Shown piece by piece: positions 27,007 to 38,574 of a stretch of DNA of 64,000 nt. The DNA comes from Dermatophagoides farinae (taxonomy: Eukaryota > Arthropoda > Arachnida > Sarcoptiformes > Pyroglyphidae). The notes beneath the pieces are model-generated. The model made no database searches and was not told the origin of the DNA. It was given only the letters and a program-made list of their open reading frames with translations. Numbering within the stretch: position 1 is the first letter of the stretch; every line of letters begins with the position of its first letter. The position numbers were made by a program, and so were the translations under genes. The stretch is from contig NC_134686.1 of NCBI RefSeq assembly GCF_024713945.1, forward strand, positions 2,318,001 to 2,382,000, read 5' to 3'.

Positions 27007-29002
27007 AATTAAATTTTTTTACCATTGATAAACATGTGTTCATTCATTCATTCATTTCACTTTTTTTTTCTCATGTGATAATTAGCCCATCTTGTTGTCT
27101 GTTTGTCTGTGATTATATGTCACCTGTGTGTCTGTTTGTCTTTGTGTGTGTGTGTGTTTGATTTATTATTGTTGCGCTTCAACCCTTTACATGACATCTA
27201 TGAATAAAAACAAACAACAACAACAACAACAACAACAGCACACACATTAATGACAATGATGATGATGATGATGATAATATCCATTATCATCGTTTGTAAA
27301 TGATGAATGATCATAAATTGTTCGGTATTATATGGTGGTTGGACATTCTTTTTTTTTGGCCGTGAAAACAATCATCATCAAATTAATGATGATGATGATG
27401 ATGACAATTCATTTATTCTTTCTTGTTGTTGTTGTTTTTTTTCCTTTTGCTTTCATTCTTCAAGAAAATTTTTTTTTTTTTACTTTTCACTTTTTTTTCC
27501 ATTATTCCGAATCAAAATGATGGTCATTTAGATAGAATCTGACAATTGACAACAATGGTGGACATGTGGGATTTTTTTTGATTAACAACACCCATATGGA
27601 CCCTCATCATCATCATCATCATGATGAATTCCTTTCATATATTCATGATTCTCATTCATTCATCAATAATTTAATTTGATTGATTTGTTCATATATGAGA
27701 ATGAAATGAATAGTTCATCATTATAGTTCAAAAATGGTCAAACAGATTGGCATTATTCACTGTTAAATTATTGATTATTCATAGACAATTTTGGTCATGC
27801 AAAAAAAAAATAAAATAAAATAAAATAAAAATTCTCATAAAATTCATCTTTCCAGATACTGTCCTGTAATGTAATGTAATTTATGAACGGAACGACAACC
27901 CTTGAACTTGACACGAACTCGAGTGGCCAATGTGTAAAAAATGCTCATGATTTCTATAAAGAGAACAACGTCGTTCACGTTTACTTTTGTTTCTGTAGAA
28001 TTTGTTTATTTTTGTTAAATGAAAAAATTTTTGAATTTGTTTAAAACCGTCATATCTTGTACCTTGTACCTTGTGTTCTAACATCAATCGCCTTAATCTT
28101 TCTGGGTTATGCTAATTCATCCAAAATTGTATACAAAATTTATATGATTGACAGTTTGGAGAGAGAAAAGATAATAATCAAAACTGGTGAAAAAAAATGG
28201 AAAAAACGACCGAATTTTCATTACGAACAAAAAAAGGAAAAAGAAAAAACAATTAATCATCGATTGGCCGAACCGAATGGTCGTCGTTGTCATCGATTCA
28301 CTTTATTCTTCATTTTTCTTCTTCTTCTTCGGTTCATTTTTGTTCATTTCCCGTTTGTTTAAATGGTTTTTTTCTTCATTTTTTTTTGTTTCGTTGCATG
28401 TTCATTTGCTATATATATATGTAGAAAACAAAATCAAATGAGAAAAAGTTTAATGAAAAAGACAAAAAAAAAAATTTTTTTTTCTCATTTTCAAAACATA
28501 ATTCCATTTTATCGATGATTCAGGAATGATAATAGTTGAAAGTTTAGTTTTTTCTCATAATATACCCAAACATAACCTAAAGTTTGTCATTTTTGCCTAA
28601 TGATTCACCTTATTATTATTATTATTATTATCTATAGCACGAATATTCTGTACCGCGGTCTTTCTCTTTGTTTTTTTTCATCCATAGAATATCCATGGTA
28701 ATAAGTTATGTTGTTGGTTTTGCTTCCGAAAAACGGTAACTCTCTCTTATGTTGATGATTAAAGCGCAAAGAAGAAAAAAAAATTCGACCAATCGATCTA
28801 TCGATTGTGAGTAGATCGTCGACCTTCACCAGATTGATATAATGTTGCATGTTTAAATGTTGTTGTTGCGATGACAATTGTCATTGCGATATAAGCAGAA
28901 CTCTCATAGGAAAAACATGAAAAAAAATCTTTTTTTTTTCATTCAAAGATCAAAATCAAATATGATCGATGAGTTTCATTACGTTCAGGGACATCAAATC
29001 GA

Positions 29003-29224
29003 ATGGATGATCCAAATGTATCATCATCATCATCAATAGATTTTTTTTTGGTACAATTAAATTACCCAAAACAAAAAAAAACCAGTCATGTTTCATATGC
29101 AATCCATGATGATGATGATGATGACCATAGACAGGCCACAGACATCATAGGAAAACTTTTTTTGGTACCCACACTAGTTACAACAACAACAACAACAACA
29201 ACCAAAACACAGAAAAAAAAATGA
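29003..29224 (+). CDS. Uncertain small ORF, 73 aa, Asp- and Thr-rich
   Basis: A complete ATG-to-TGA frame. The product starts MDDPNV, has a Ser run, then mixed sequence (LVQLNYPKQKKTSHVSYAIH), an Asp run, HRQATDIIGKLFLVPTLV, a Thr run and a Lys-rich end. The runs are encoded by (ATC)n, (GAT)n and (ACA)n repeats. No domain, signal peptide or homologue is recognised. It may be an exon, a short disordered protein or chance. Confidence 0.2.
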   Translation: MDDPNVSSSSSIDFFLVQLNYPKQKKTSHVSYAIHDDDDDDHRQATDIIGKLFLVPTLVTTTTTTTTKTQKKK

Positions 29225-29689
29225 ATCGACAATAACAAAGGTGACAAGACAAATAGTTTGGTTAAATGTATCTGTTGTCAAAAACTGTATCTTTTCATGT
29301 CATCATCATCATCATCATGATCATGATCATTGAAACCAAAGTTTTTTTTCTCTTTTTTTGGGGGTTTCAGATTGATAGATGGGCTCATCATAATAACAAA
29401 TGTGGTCTACTTTATCATCATTCAATTCATGTGTAGCTTTCTGTCTGTTGACTATTTTTTTTTGTTGTTGTTTGCTTGCTTGCTCGATCATTCGTTTGCT
29501 TACAAACGGTCATATAGTGATTTATGTCCTCGATGAATGAATGAATGAATTGAATGGACAGAAAAAACCTACCGGCAAATAGGTGTTGTTGTTGTCGTCG
29601 TCGTCGTCGTTTGTTAGTTATTCAATTTTTTTTTTCGTTCGTTGGTTGAAATTACCATCATTTAAAGTATGATGATGTAAATTATGAAA

Positions 29690-29721
<32 letters not shown>

Positions 29722-29999
29722 TCATTCATTTTGAAATCAAACTCGAATCATTTACATAACAATTCTAATTGATTTCTAATTGGTTTTTTTGCTCATTGAT
29801 TGATTGACCGATCATCATTGGTGTTTGATTATTTGATTGTGGTGAGAGAAAGAAAAAATTTTGTTAAAATTTAATTTAATAATTTTTTTTCCAATTCCAG
29901 CCAAAAAAAAATCCAGTCAAAATGGTTCAATGGGATGATTTTCGTTTTGTTTGTTACATATTTTCAGCCTATAAAAAAAGTAGTAACGAATATCCAATA

Positions 30000-30002
<3 letters not shown>

Positions 30003-30046
<44 letters not shown>
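30003..30046. repeat. (AC)n microsatellite, 44 bp
   Basis: A perfect AC run, followed about 97 bp later by a 26-bp (GT)n run at 30,143-30,168 in the opposite sense. The two together form another inverted microsatellite pair. Confidence 0.95.
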
Positions 30047-30048
<2 letters not shown>

Positions 30049-31474
30049 AAAGTTCATAAACTGTGATATTTTCATTTTTTCATTTTTTTTGCTGTTGTTT
30101 GATGATTGACAGGTCCGTCAAATCTGCCAGTTTTGTCTGCCAGTGTGTGTGTGTGTGTGTGTGTGTGTATTGTATTTTGTATTATAATATCGTTTCATTG
30201 TTCACGCCAATGTTGTATACATGCAAATGTATTCAATGGAATCCTTTTTTTTTTGTTAGTCGTAATCGATCAATGTATTAGTAGTGTGTTATAGTGTCAC
30301 AAGTTGTTGTTGTTGTTGTTGTTGTTTTACAATCGAATAAGATTCTTTTTTTCATTCGAAAAAACATTGTATTTTCATTTTCCAGGTAGAAATCCTATTT
30401 GATAGACATTTCTCTTTCTTTTCGTTATTATTTTTTTTGATATTTAATGATGTTGTCAAAATCATATAGAATGAAGAAGACAATATAATGATTTCGAATG
30501 TTTGTGTATGGTATGTGTGTATGTGTGTGTAGGATATATGTGTATAATTTGTGGATGTGGATTTCAATTTTCATGTTCCATTGACAATGTAATGTGTGTG
30601 ATTATTGTTGCTGTTGTTGGTTGCATTTCATTTTATTTCATTTGATGATGATGACAAATTCGCCTTGAACAATATATGTGTGTATCTGTTTTTTTTTTCT
30701 TTTAAAATGAATGAAAAATTTAAGAATTTAATGTGTTAAAGTTTGTCTTTCGAATGAAATTAACAATTGTTCGTATATGTCAATATATGTGTAATATATT
30801 GTGAATGCAATAAGCAAAAAGCTATGAATGAATATATGTGTTGATGGACGGATGTTTTTTAAATTTTTGCTATTCAAAAAAAAAAAAATTCAAAATTGCA
30901 AACAACAACAACAACAGCAAAAATTGCATTTAACTTGTCAAATGTCAATGTATTTCTTGTTCTTTGGAAAAAAGGCGCAAAAAAATATAAAACAAAATCA
31001 AAATGTTGTTGACAGAAATTTTTCTTTTGATTTCTTTGAAAGTTTTCAATCCATCCATCCATCCATCCATTGTTGTTGTTGAACTGAATTTGGCTGGTAT
31101 TATAAGGGCGAGAAAGATGAAATATAATAAAATTGGGATGCATTTGTGAAAAAATAAACTATAAAATGCTGCCAAATTGAATGGAAAGAATGAAAAAAAA
31201 AATCTGCCAATTGTTTCAACGAACCATGATGACGATGATAATAATAATAATGATGGAAATGATACTATTCACCTTGTATAGATATGGCCACCTATCAAAA
31301 TACAATCAAACAAGTTTGATTCAAAGTCTAATTCTATATAACCAAGAACAGGGAAAAAAACAACTTGAAAAATCCGATTTTAAAATCTTTGAAAGTAAAA
31401 AAAAAAAGAAAAATTTCATTTCACTAGGATATTCGCAACAACAAAAAAAAATCGATCCACCCGGAAACATTCAT

Positions 31475-31540
31475 ATGATGATGGCTAACTGTGAAACAAC
31501 AGCAACAACAATATCACAATCGTCGAAATTATCACTATTA
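31475..31540 (+). CDS. Candidate first coding exon, 22 codons
   Basis: An ATG-initiated stretch (MMMANCETTATTISQSSKLSLL) ending in phase 0 at a consensus GTGAGT donor (31,541). The frame stays open upstream to a weak CACTAG acceptor at 31,427, giving GYSQQQKKIDPPGNIH before the methionines. It could therefore be either an internal exon from 31,428 or the start of a gene. The composition is plausible, but no family is recognised and no downstream exon was matched. Confidence 0.23.
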
Positions 31541-33442
31541 GTGAGTAAAAACAAGTGAGATTGAAGACAGATTGAATGATTTAGTTTTTTTTTTGTTTCT
31601 GTCTCTCTCTCTTTGTCTCTCTCTTCCCACCAGTAAATCATAAATCAAATAATGATGATGATGATGATGATGATGACAAAGATGATGATGATGACAATTG
31701 AAAATCAATGGTCCAATATAATCATTTATCATTTTAAACAAACCACCACTACTACCACCCCACAAAAAAAAAAAAACAAATTTCAATGATATTCATAATC
31801 ATCATATGTTCAAAAACGATATTGATCACGAATTTATTTTTTGTTCCTGAAACAAAAAAAAAACAATTGGCCATTTTGAATCCAATATTTGGTGGTGGAC
31901 ACCAATTTTTTTTTTGCAATGTAAGTAGATTGTGTTTTTTTCCTATGTAGCTAAACATGAATATCTCAATTTGTTTTTTTTTTTTTTTTGTTTGTCCGGG
32001 ATATTTTTCCGATTGTTCGGTTATATTACCATTATCGAAATAGTGAACAATTTATAAGGGCATACATGCTGTGTGTGTGTATGTATGTGCGCTAGTTGAT
32101 TATTTCAAGGATTTCCTTTTCCTCCCCTACGGGAAAAAAATACCATAGAATCATGCGGTCGTTCCAGAAAAATATGGGCTAGCAATTTTTTTTCAGCCAT
32201 TAGTAGAACAAAATTTCAACGTGAAATCAACCAGCTACCATCACCATAGTCATACAATAGATGAACGAAAGGCTTAAATGATTTATTAATTCCAAACACA
32301 CACACACACACATGTGGCAAATGTTTGCGTATTTTTATTCAATTTCAATTTGATATATCCAAAAATCTACAATACTGAATGATTACTGTGTGTGTGTGTG
32401 TGAACTTTCCAAAAAGGAAAAAAATCCAGAATGAAACACACACACACACACACACTATGGTCATGAGATCATGGGTAGCTAGCTAGTTTTACAATGGTCA
32501 TTTTATCGATTTGTAGATTGATAAAACAAAAACCATAATGATCATTTCTTCTATTTCTCTCTATTTTTTTTCTCTGATCTCGAAAAACCGCACGCGGTTC
32601 AAAGATTATTTTTTTTTTGATTCAAATTAAAAATAGATAGATAGTGGTATGATGGCGTTTGGTTAATTTTTTTCACCCCCTTCAAACGACCTAGTTTTTC
32701 ATTTGGATCAAATTCTATGATCCAAAACTAAAAAAAAAAAAAACGATACTAATTATCGTTCATATAAATCAAAAAGAAGAATCTATTTATTGTCACGTTT
32801 CAACAAACAAATAAACGAAAAAAAATTGTCTTATTTGTTTGGATCATGATCCATGAACCAAAAAAAAAAGAAATGAGAATGAAAATGAAGAAGAAAAAAA
32901 AACTTTTTCTTCCCTTCATCGTCGTTGTTAATGAATATCATTCGATCCAAGCGTTATGGTTGATTGCTAATTGTATTATTATCCTGGTGTGTGTGTGAGT
33001 GTGTGTTATTGGCCACCAGAAAAAACTAATAATCGATGAATTAGATCAATCCTTTGTATGTTGGTGAATATGAATTTTCCAATATTCAAAAAATTTGTTT
33101 TCAATTCCAAATAAAAATTAGTGCAAAGGAATTTTTTCCCAGTTCCACACACACACACATACACAGATGAAAAAAAAACTAAACACCAGTTCCAAATTGA
33201 TGATATTTTCGATAATCGATGGAATTTTATGATCATATTGAAAGTTTTTTTTCCAATGATAATAATATCAATCACAATGATTGATTGATTGATTATTTTT
33301 TCAAATGAATTTTTTATTATCTAAATTCTTGAAAAGTGAACCAACAATCGATTTGTAATAATAATAATCGTGATGATTTTTTTTTGTTGAATTAATTTTC
33401 GCTGTACAAAGATTTACTAATTTTTTGTTGTTGTTGTTGTTG
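31541..33442. other. No gene seen; simple repeats
   Basis: Holds (GAT)n at about 31,651-31,675, an inverted (TG)n/(CA)n pair at 32,387-32,455, (GATT)n near 33,279-33,295 and many A/T tracts. It ends at the NDUFB6 polyadenylation signal. Confidence 0.6.
32387..32455. repeat. Inverted microsatellite pair (TG)n ... (CA)n
   Basis: A 16-bp (TG)n run (32,387-32,402) and a 20-bp (AC)n run (32,436-32,455) face each other across 33 bp, so they can pair as a hairpin stem. Confidence 0.85.
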
Positions 33443-33448
33443 TTTATT
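33443..33448 (-). terminator. Polyadenylation signal AATAAA for NDUFB6
   Basis: On the minus strand an AATAAA lies about 30 nt after the NDUFB6 stop codon. It sits just before a (CAA)n run, a reasonable place for the end of a short 3' UTR. Confidence 0.5.
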
Positions 33449-33477
33449 TCTATTTTGAAAATTAAATTTCTGATCAT

Positions 33478-34172
33478 TCAATCATTTCGAAAAGCTTTTC
33501 GTTGATGAAAATCTAGATCATAATGTTGCCATGATTGTGTTCGTGGATTAGGCATTGGCCAACGAGAATCACCAGGTAGTACTACTTCACGTGTATAAAA
33601 TATTCGAAAACCTTTTTTATATTCCCAATTTGGTACATTGTAATTCAATTGATACCATAATGTTAAAATGGTAAAATAACCGATCAATGTTCCACCGATT
33701 AGTTTTCTTGCCGTTATAGCATAATGTTTTTCCTGAATTAGAAAATGTAAATAAAAAAACATTTTTAAGAATTAGAAATTCTTAATAATAGAAAAAAAAA
33801 TGATAAAACCATGTAATTGCATAGCAGTTTTTCAACTTGATCCAATGGCCAACGATAAAAGCGTCGAATAGGATTGTAATGAACTTTTGAAAGTTCTGGC
33901 ACTTCAAACGGTTCGGATGGATGAAGATTTTGTGATTCTAAATATTTTACACGCCATTGACGATCCGTTTCGTTGAAATTCGGTCCAAGACGAGCACGTT
34001 CATTGTTATAAGCACCTTTAATCGATGTATGTAAAACACCTGAACTGAGACTATGGGCAAATTTTGGCGATTCCGATGGCACCTGTACTTTGGCTCGTAT
34101 CAAAATTTTACGAATTTCTTCATCTGAAATCGAAGTCTTTTTCACTGCATCTCCATGATCATGACCACCCAT
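33478..34172 (-). CDS. NDUFB6: NADH:ubiquinone oxidoreductase subunit B6 (B17), mitochondrial complex I
   Basis: An accessory subunit of the membrane arm of respiratory complex I in the mitochondrial inner membrane, needed for assembly rather than catalysis. There are two coding exons: 34,172-33,810 (121 codons) and 33,732-33,478 (84 codons plus TGA). The 77-nt intron has a CAG acceptor but a weak GTTTTA donor. The 205-aa product is identified by blocks shared with arthropod NDUFB6: NNERARLGP and ETDRQWRVKYLESQNL, the VPEL then NPIRRFYRWPLDQVEKLL block, one membrane helix (about residues 132-150, KLIGGTLIGYFTILTLWY), NWEYKKGFRIFYTREVVLPGD, and an acidic/basic tail. It is longer than the roughly 130-aa human and 170-aa fly proteins I recall, mainly at the N-terminus. 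The start was chosen at MGGHDHGD because the frame further upstream is low complexity and the context is AAAATGG. It is divergent from PFDN5. Confidence 0.93.
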
Positions 34173-34634
34173 TTTGTTTTGTTTTTTTTTTAGTTGAAAA
34201 GTTGAAAAAAACCAAAAGAAATTGACCAATATTTAGAAAATTCAGAGGACACCGATCACAAGCTCAGGACAAAAGCTCTCTTGACTGAACAGGGCTGGTG
34301 AAGGTAGAAATAGATTTGAAAACTAGGATTTTAAAATTATCTTTTTCTTACTAATTATGATCTTAAAATTCATGAATACATGTTCAATTCAAGAAAAACT
34401 AATTAATAAATTAATTCTTTAACTTTAATCAGAAAACTAGATGTTCAAAATCAAAAAAATCACGATAATCATAACAAATGGTAACATTTTATATGAAGAG
34501 ATCACAAACAGCATACACATGTGTTTTTTTGTTTTTTTTTGTTTTGTTCAACACAAAGCCGACTGAATTGGCAAATTTTTCTTTCAAAAATTTATCATCA
34601 ATTTTGAAATAAAATTTCTATAGACAAATCAAAC
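34173..34634. promoter_or_regulatory. Divergent promoter region between NDUFB6 and PFDN5
   Basis: The 462 bp between two start codons that face away from each other must hold both 5' UTRs and promoters. A patch at about 34,244-34,312 is less AT-rich than its surroundings and free of microsatellites (reads ...ACACCGATCACAAGCTCAGG...), so it is the likeliest core promoter or UTR. No TATA box can be singled out in the AT-rich background. Both genes are housekeeping, consistent with a shared bidirectional promoter, but this is inference from layout. Confidence 0.55.
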
Positions 34635-35248
34635 ATGGCATCAACAAAAAATCAACAACCGAAAAAGATTGAGCTAAATATAAATGATATGAATTTATAT
34701 CAGATAAATGCAATCAAACAACAATTGGATCAGGTAAATTCAACAAAAAAAAAATTTAAACCAATTCTGATTGTCTTTCTTTTTTTATACTTTCACCACA
34801 GGAAATTGAAATTCTCGAAAAATCAATTGTCGATTTACATAATGCTAAAACTAAATTTGTTGGTTGTTTTGAAACGGTTGAATCATTTGAAAAATTACCA
34901 AATGATAATCAAATAATGGTACCATTGACACCTTCACTTTATGTACCTGGTCGTACTGTTAATAATAATGAATTTCTATTGGATATTGGCACTGGTTATT
35001 ATATCGAACGTGATCGTAAATCATCAATCGATTATTTTAATCGTAAAGTTCAATTTTTAAATACACAGATGGATAAAATTGTTAAATCGATGCAAGAAAA
35101 AGGTACAGTACGACAAAGTTGTCTACAACGGCAACAACAATTAGTAATGGCACAAATGGCTGCTCAACAACAACAACAACAACAATCATCATCATCATCA
35201 TCATCGGCTACAAATCAATCGAAACAAGGACAGATTGTGAAATCCTAG
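34635..35248 (+). CDS. PFDN5: Prefoldin subunit 5 (alpha-type prefoldin)
   Basis: A subunit of the hexameric cytosolic prefoldin co-chaperone, which captures unfolded actin and tubulin and passes them to the TRiC/CCT chaperonin. There are two coding exons, 34,635-34,733 and 34,802-35,248, with a 68-nt intron (GTAAAT donor, CACAG acceptor, phase 0). The 181-aa protein shows the alpha-prefoldin layout. First comes an N-terminal coiled coil (LNINDMNLYQINAIKQQLDQ then EIEILEKSIVDLHNAKTKF). Next is the beta-hairpin core with the family signatures VPLTPSLYVPGR and LDIGTGYYIERD. A second coiled coil follows (DYFNRKVQFLNTQMDKIVKSMQEK). The human protein is about 154 aa. The extra length here is a C-terminal Gln run and Ser run from a (CAA)n(TCA)n repeat, then a short basic tail. 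The start ATG is in context AAACATGG and gives the expected N-terminus. Confidence 0.95.
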
Positions 35249-36338
35249 ATTCTGGAATGTAATATTTTTCTCCATCACCTAAATCAATTCAGATCTGTGT
35301 GTGTAAATGTTCCAAAGAATTTATACGATTAAAATTAAAAGTTTCGATTCATCAATTTGTTCATTGATTATCCACATTTCCAAAGCAGAGATTTTCTTAG
35401 ATGGCAAAAACATTATTGTCATTGGATTTAGAAATTTTTTTTTTATCATTGGATTTATAAAATCATCTCTATATATCAAAAATCAAATTTAAAAAAAAAC
35501 AGTAGAAATACCGATTGATTTTCAAGTATTTCTATATTTATCGCATAAATCAATGAGGGAGAATGTTTTTTTTTATTATTGGTTTACTTATGTGATGATA
35601 ACCAAAAAAAAAAAAAAAAAAAAAATTGATAATCTTCCGATTATTTCCATTGTTAATCATGGCTAAAAAAGTAGGCAGACAGACAGACAGAAATTACATT
35701 GATAGACATTTTTTTTCTGTACTTGGAAAATTTAAAAGTTCAACACAAGACAACAAAAAAATTTTTTTTTTTTTTTGTCCATCAAACCAAAAAAGAAAAC
35801 TAGCCATGAATCACCAATAAACGGTATGTAATACATATACAATCATAAATTGATTGCGATTTAGAGTGAAAATCTGTTGCCAAACAAAACAAAAAACAAA
35901 GAAATTTTGCAATTAAATTGTTGAAAATCAATACATTATCAATATCAATATACTAACCTTAATTGAAAACATGAAAAATAAAATAAATATATAAAGATTA
36001 AAAATACATTTTAACGATAATAATAACCCACAATAGACGAGAATCGAGATCATTATCATCAATTAGAGTGAGGCAACCACCAGAAAAAAAAACCAATCAA
36101 AACGACAATTCTACAAAAAAAAAAAAAATTTTGGGTAAACATTCAATATCTGTCTGTCGTCTGTGTGTTTTTGAAGTATAGTAGCTTTGATTATTATCAT
36201 TGATTTTATATCATGGTAGCGATGGCTTTTGTTTATTCCTAATGAATAAATTGATTGGGCGCCAAGGCGTATACAGCAATGTTTCTGTTATTTTTTCAGC
36301 TTCATTTTCATTCTCTCATACCTTCCATTCTTTTTCAG

Positions 36339-36392
36339 CACAAAATCATGATGATGATGATGATGATGTTGGAAAATTAATGAGGCATCCAG
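36339..36392 (+). CDS. Candidate 54-nt micro-exon with an Asp run
   Basis: A pyrimidine-rich tract ends in CATTCTTTTTCAG, then 54 nt encode QNH, six Asp and VGKLMRHP, ending CCAG before a GTGAAT donor (36,393). Both borders are phase 1, so the exon could be included or skipped without changing frame. The acceptor is strong and the donor moderate. The Asp run is a (GAT)n microsatellite, which lowers the weight of the open frame. No gene is recognised. Confidence 0.23.
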
Positions 36393-37716
36393 GTGAATCA
36401 ATTGATTGTTTTTTTTATGAGTTTTTTGTTTGCTGGAATTGTTTTCACAAAATGTACATGTTTGTATGTATGGTGATTTGAATTTCTTTTTTCTTTTTCT
36501 TCTTCTCCTCCAAAGTGCAGATTGATGGAACCAACGATTGATAATAATAATAATAATCATTTGCCCATCCTTTGTCATTGTTTCATCGTTATTATCATTT
36601 GAATAAATTCATTTGTTTTTTGTTGTTGTTGTCGTTGTTGTTGATTTGTTTTAACAATGATAAGCAGGATGAAATTTTTTTTTTATTACTTTTGTTTTTA
36701 TTTTTCACACAGAATTTAAGTGTTGAATATATCTTCCATTCCGATTGAAACATCATCGTCATCATCATTTTTGATTGATGAGAATTTGAATTAAATCTAC
36801 ATGTTGTTGTTGTTGTTGTTGTTGATGTTGGAAAACAAATTAATCAGCACTGTCTGCACAATAGTCACTTGTTGCAACTCGTTTCTGAAAAATTGACCAA
36901 TTTTAATCTAAAGAAAAATTCTGAAAAAAAATTTACAAACCTCGAATGGAATTTAGATTCATTTTGAACGAATTTGAAACATTCAAGAATAAATTACTCG
37001 AAAACAGGTGCTCATTTGTTCCGTTCATATATGTCATGATGATGTTGATGATGATGGTTTTGAATTTTTTTTTCTTTCTTTCTATGATGATAAATAAATA
37101 TATCTTCCAAGATCCAAAATCAAGTGATCGATCAATCAATCAATCAATCATTCATTCACATCATTGTTTTTTATTTCATTGTTTATTTCTCTCAATCTCA
37201 AAGTTTTCTCTTTTTGTCGCGAATTATCGATATGTAGTAAATCAATGTGCAAACGTTGCCATCATTGGCTTTCGAGTTCAGTGTACGAATCAATTTATCT
37301 CATCATCATCATCATCATCATCATCATCACTGTTGTTGATGCTAAAAGATTCCAAAGGTAAAGTTTTATTGCTATATAACAAACACTGTTTATATATAAA
37401 GCAAATCTTTTTTTTTTCAATATCATTTGAAAAAATTTCGAAATTTTCATTATTTGTGGCGTGAAAAAAAAAACAAAATCGATATCATTGAATTGAATTG
37501 ATCATCATTGTCAAATGGAATATATTCATGTCATTTCTGTCCATTCAGATGGAGAAACATTTTTGTTTTTTTTTCAATATTGGAATATCTTATATTATTA
37601 TTCCAAATCAACAACAACAATCATCATCAATAATCAAGATTCAAGGTTCATTGAAAAAACTTCATCTGAAAATCTGATTGATTGGGCAAAAAAAAAATAT
37701 GTTTGCAGGTGATCAG

Positions 37717-37745
37717 CAACAACAACAACAACTACTACTACTACG

Positions 37746-37795
<50 letters not shown>

Positions 37796-37806
37796 GACGA
37801 CGACGA
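37717..37806. repeat. Compound microsatellite (CAA)n(CTA)n(ACGACA)7(ACG)n
   Basis: Ninety bp of changing repeat units. (CAA)n at 37,717-37,732 is followed by (CTA)n to 37,744. Seven perfect copies of the hexamer ACGACA (37,746-37,787) come next, then (ACG)n to 37,806. It is unusual here both for its hexamer unit and for a higher GC content than its surroundings. Confidence 0.9.
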
Positions 37807-38087
37807 AAAAATGGCAGATAAATTCGTTCAAATTTTCTTCGTATTTGACACACACACACACACAAAAAATTAAATTAAATATCTGATGCAGCAGCAGCGG
37901 CAGCGGCAGCATGTGAAAATGTTCACAAACACCTGTTGACATGATATATTTTTAACATTGAATTTTATTTATTGAAAAAAATAAAAGTAAAGAAAAAAAT
38001 CTTTCGGTCCATTGTCGTCGTTGTCGTCGTCGTCGTCGTAGTTGTCATTCGTCATATCGATAATAATTGCAAAAATTGCTACTATGA

Positions 38088-38321
38088 ATGACGTCAATTC
38101 AATTTAGCCATCATCAAAATGGATATATGAAATTTAAATGTTTTGATTCCACAAACAAATCGATCAAATATCGAATTTTCGAATCAGTTTTAGAAATGTA
38201 CAATTTTTTTTCAATGTTTTCGTTTCATTTGGAATCAATTATTGATGACAATTATTTAATGATCAATCAGATCCTGCACATGTGTATGTATGTGTGTGTG
38301 TGTGTGTGTGTTGATGCTTGA
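38088..38321 (+). CDS. Uncertain small ORF, 77 aa
   Basis: An ATG-initiated frame whose first 67 codons contain no microsatellite and have a mixed, protein-like composition (for example GYMKFKCFDSTNKSIKYRIF and ESIIDDNYLMINQIL). It then runs into a (TG)n tract encoding V/C and stops. No family, domain or splice site is recognised. Chance is a real possibility in AT-rich DNA. Confidence 0.2.
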   Translation: MTSIQFSHHQNGYMKFKCFDSTNKSIKYRIFESVLEMYNFFSMFSFHLESIIDDNYLMINQILHMCMYVCVCVCVDA

Positions 38322-38543
38322 TTTATGATGTTTGTCCTCGACAACAGCATAAGATATTCATAGAATCAACAACAACGTTTGTTGATTTGATTTTTTTTAA
38401 TATTTTTAAAATGATGTACGTGTGTGTGTGTTTTTTCAAGTGTAACTTGTGGCTACACACACACACACACATTGATTGAGAATTAGAGAGAGAGAAATGA
38501 TGATGATGGAAATCAAGAGAACTTGTTGTTTTTGTTGTTTACC

Positions 38544-38574
<31 letters not shown>

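Larger units (their letters stand above)
26961..31474. other. No confident gene; simple repeats and weak open frames
   Basis: Contains (TAAAA)n near 27,810-27,830, (ATC)n at 27,604-27,622 and 29,693-29,721, a 44-bp (AC)n at 30,003-30,046 and many T tracts. A microsatellite-free patch at 27,850-28,060 has overlapping open frames on the minus strand after an ATTCTACAG acceptor. An ATGG in good context follows an AATTCCAG acceptor at about 29,900-29,925 but runs into the (AC)n. None is good enough to call. Confidence 0.45.

Noticed and set aside
29921..30050. ATGG start in strong context after an AATTCCAG acceptor
   Set aside because: The frame (MVQWDDFRFVCYIFSAYKK...) soon enters the 44-bp (AC)n repeat and finds no donor before it.
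37634..37942. Minus-strand ORF with about 30 consecutive Val
   Set aside because: Direct translation of the compound CAA/CTA/ACGACA/ACG repeat; no supporting borders.
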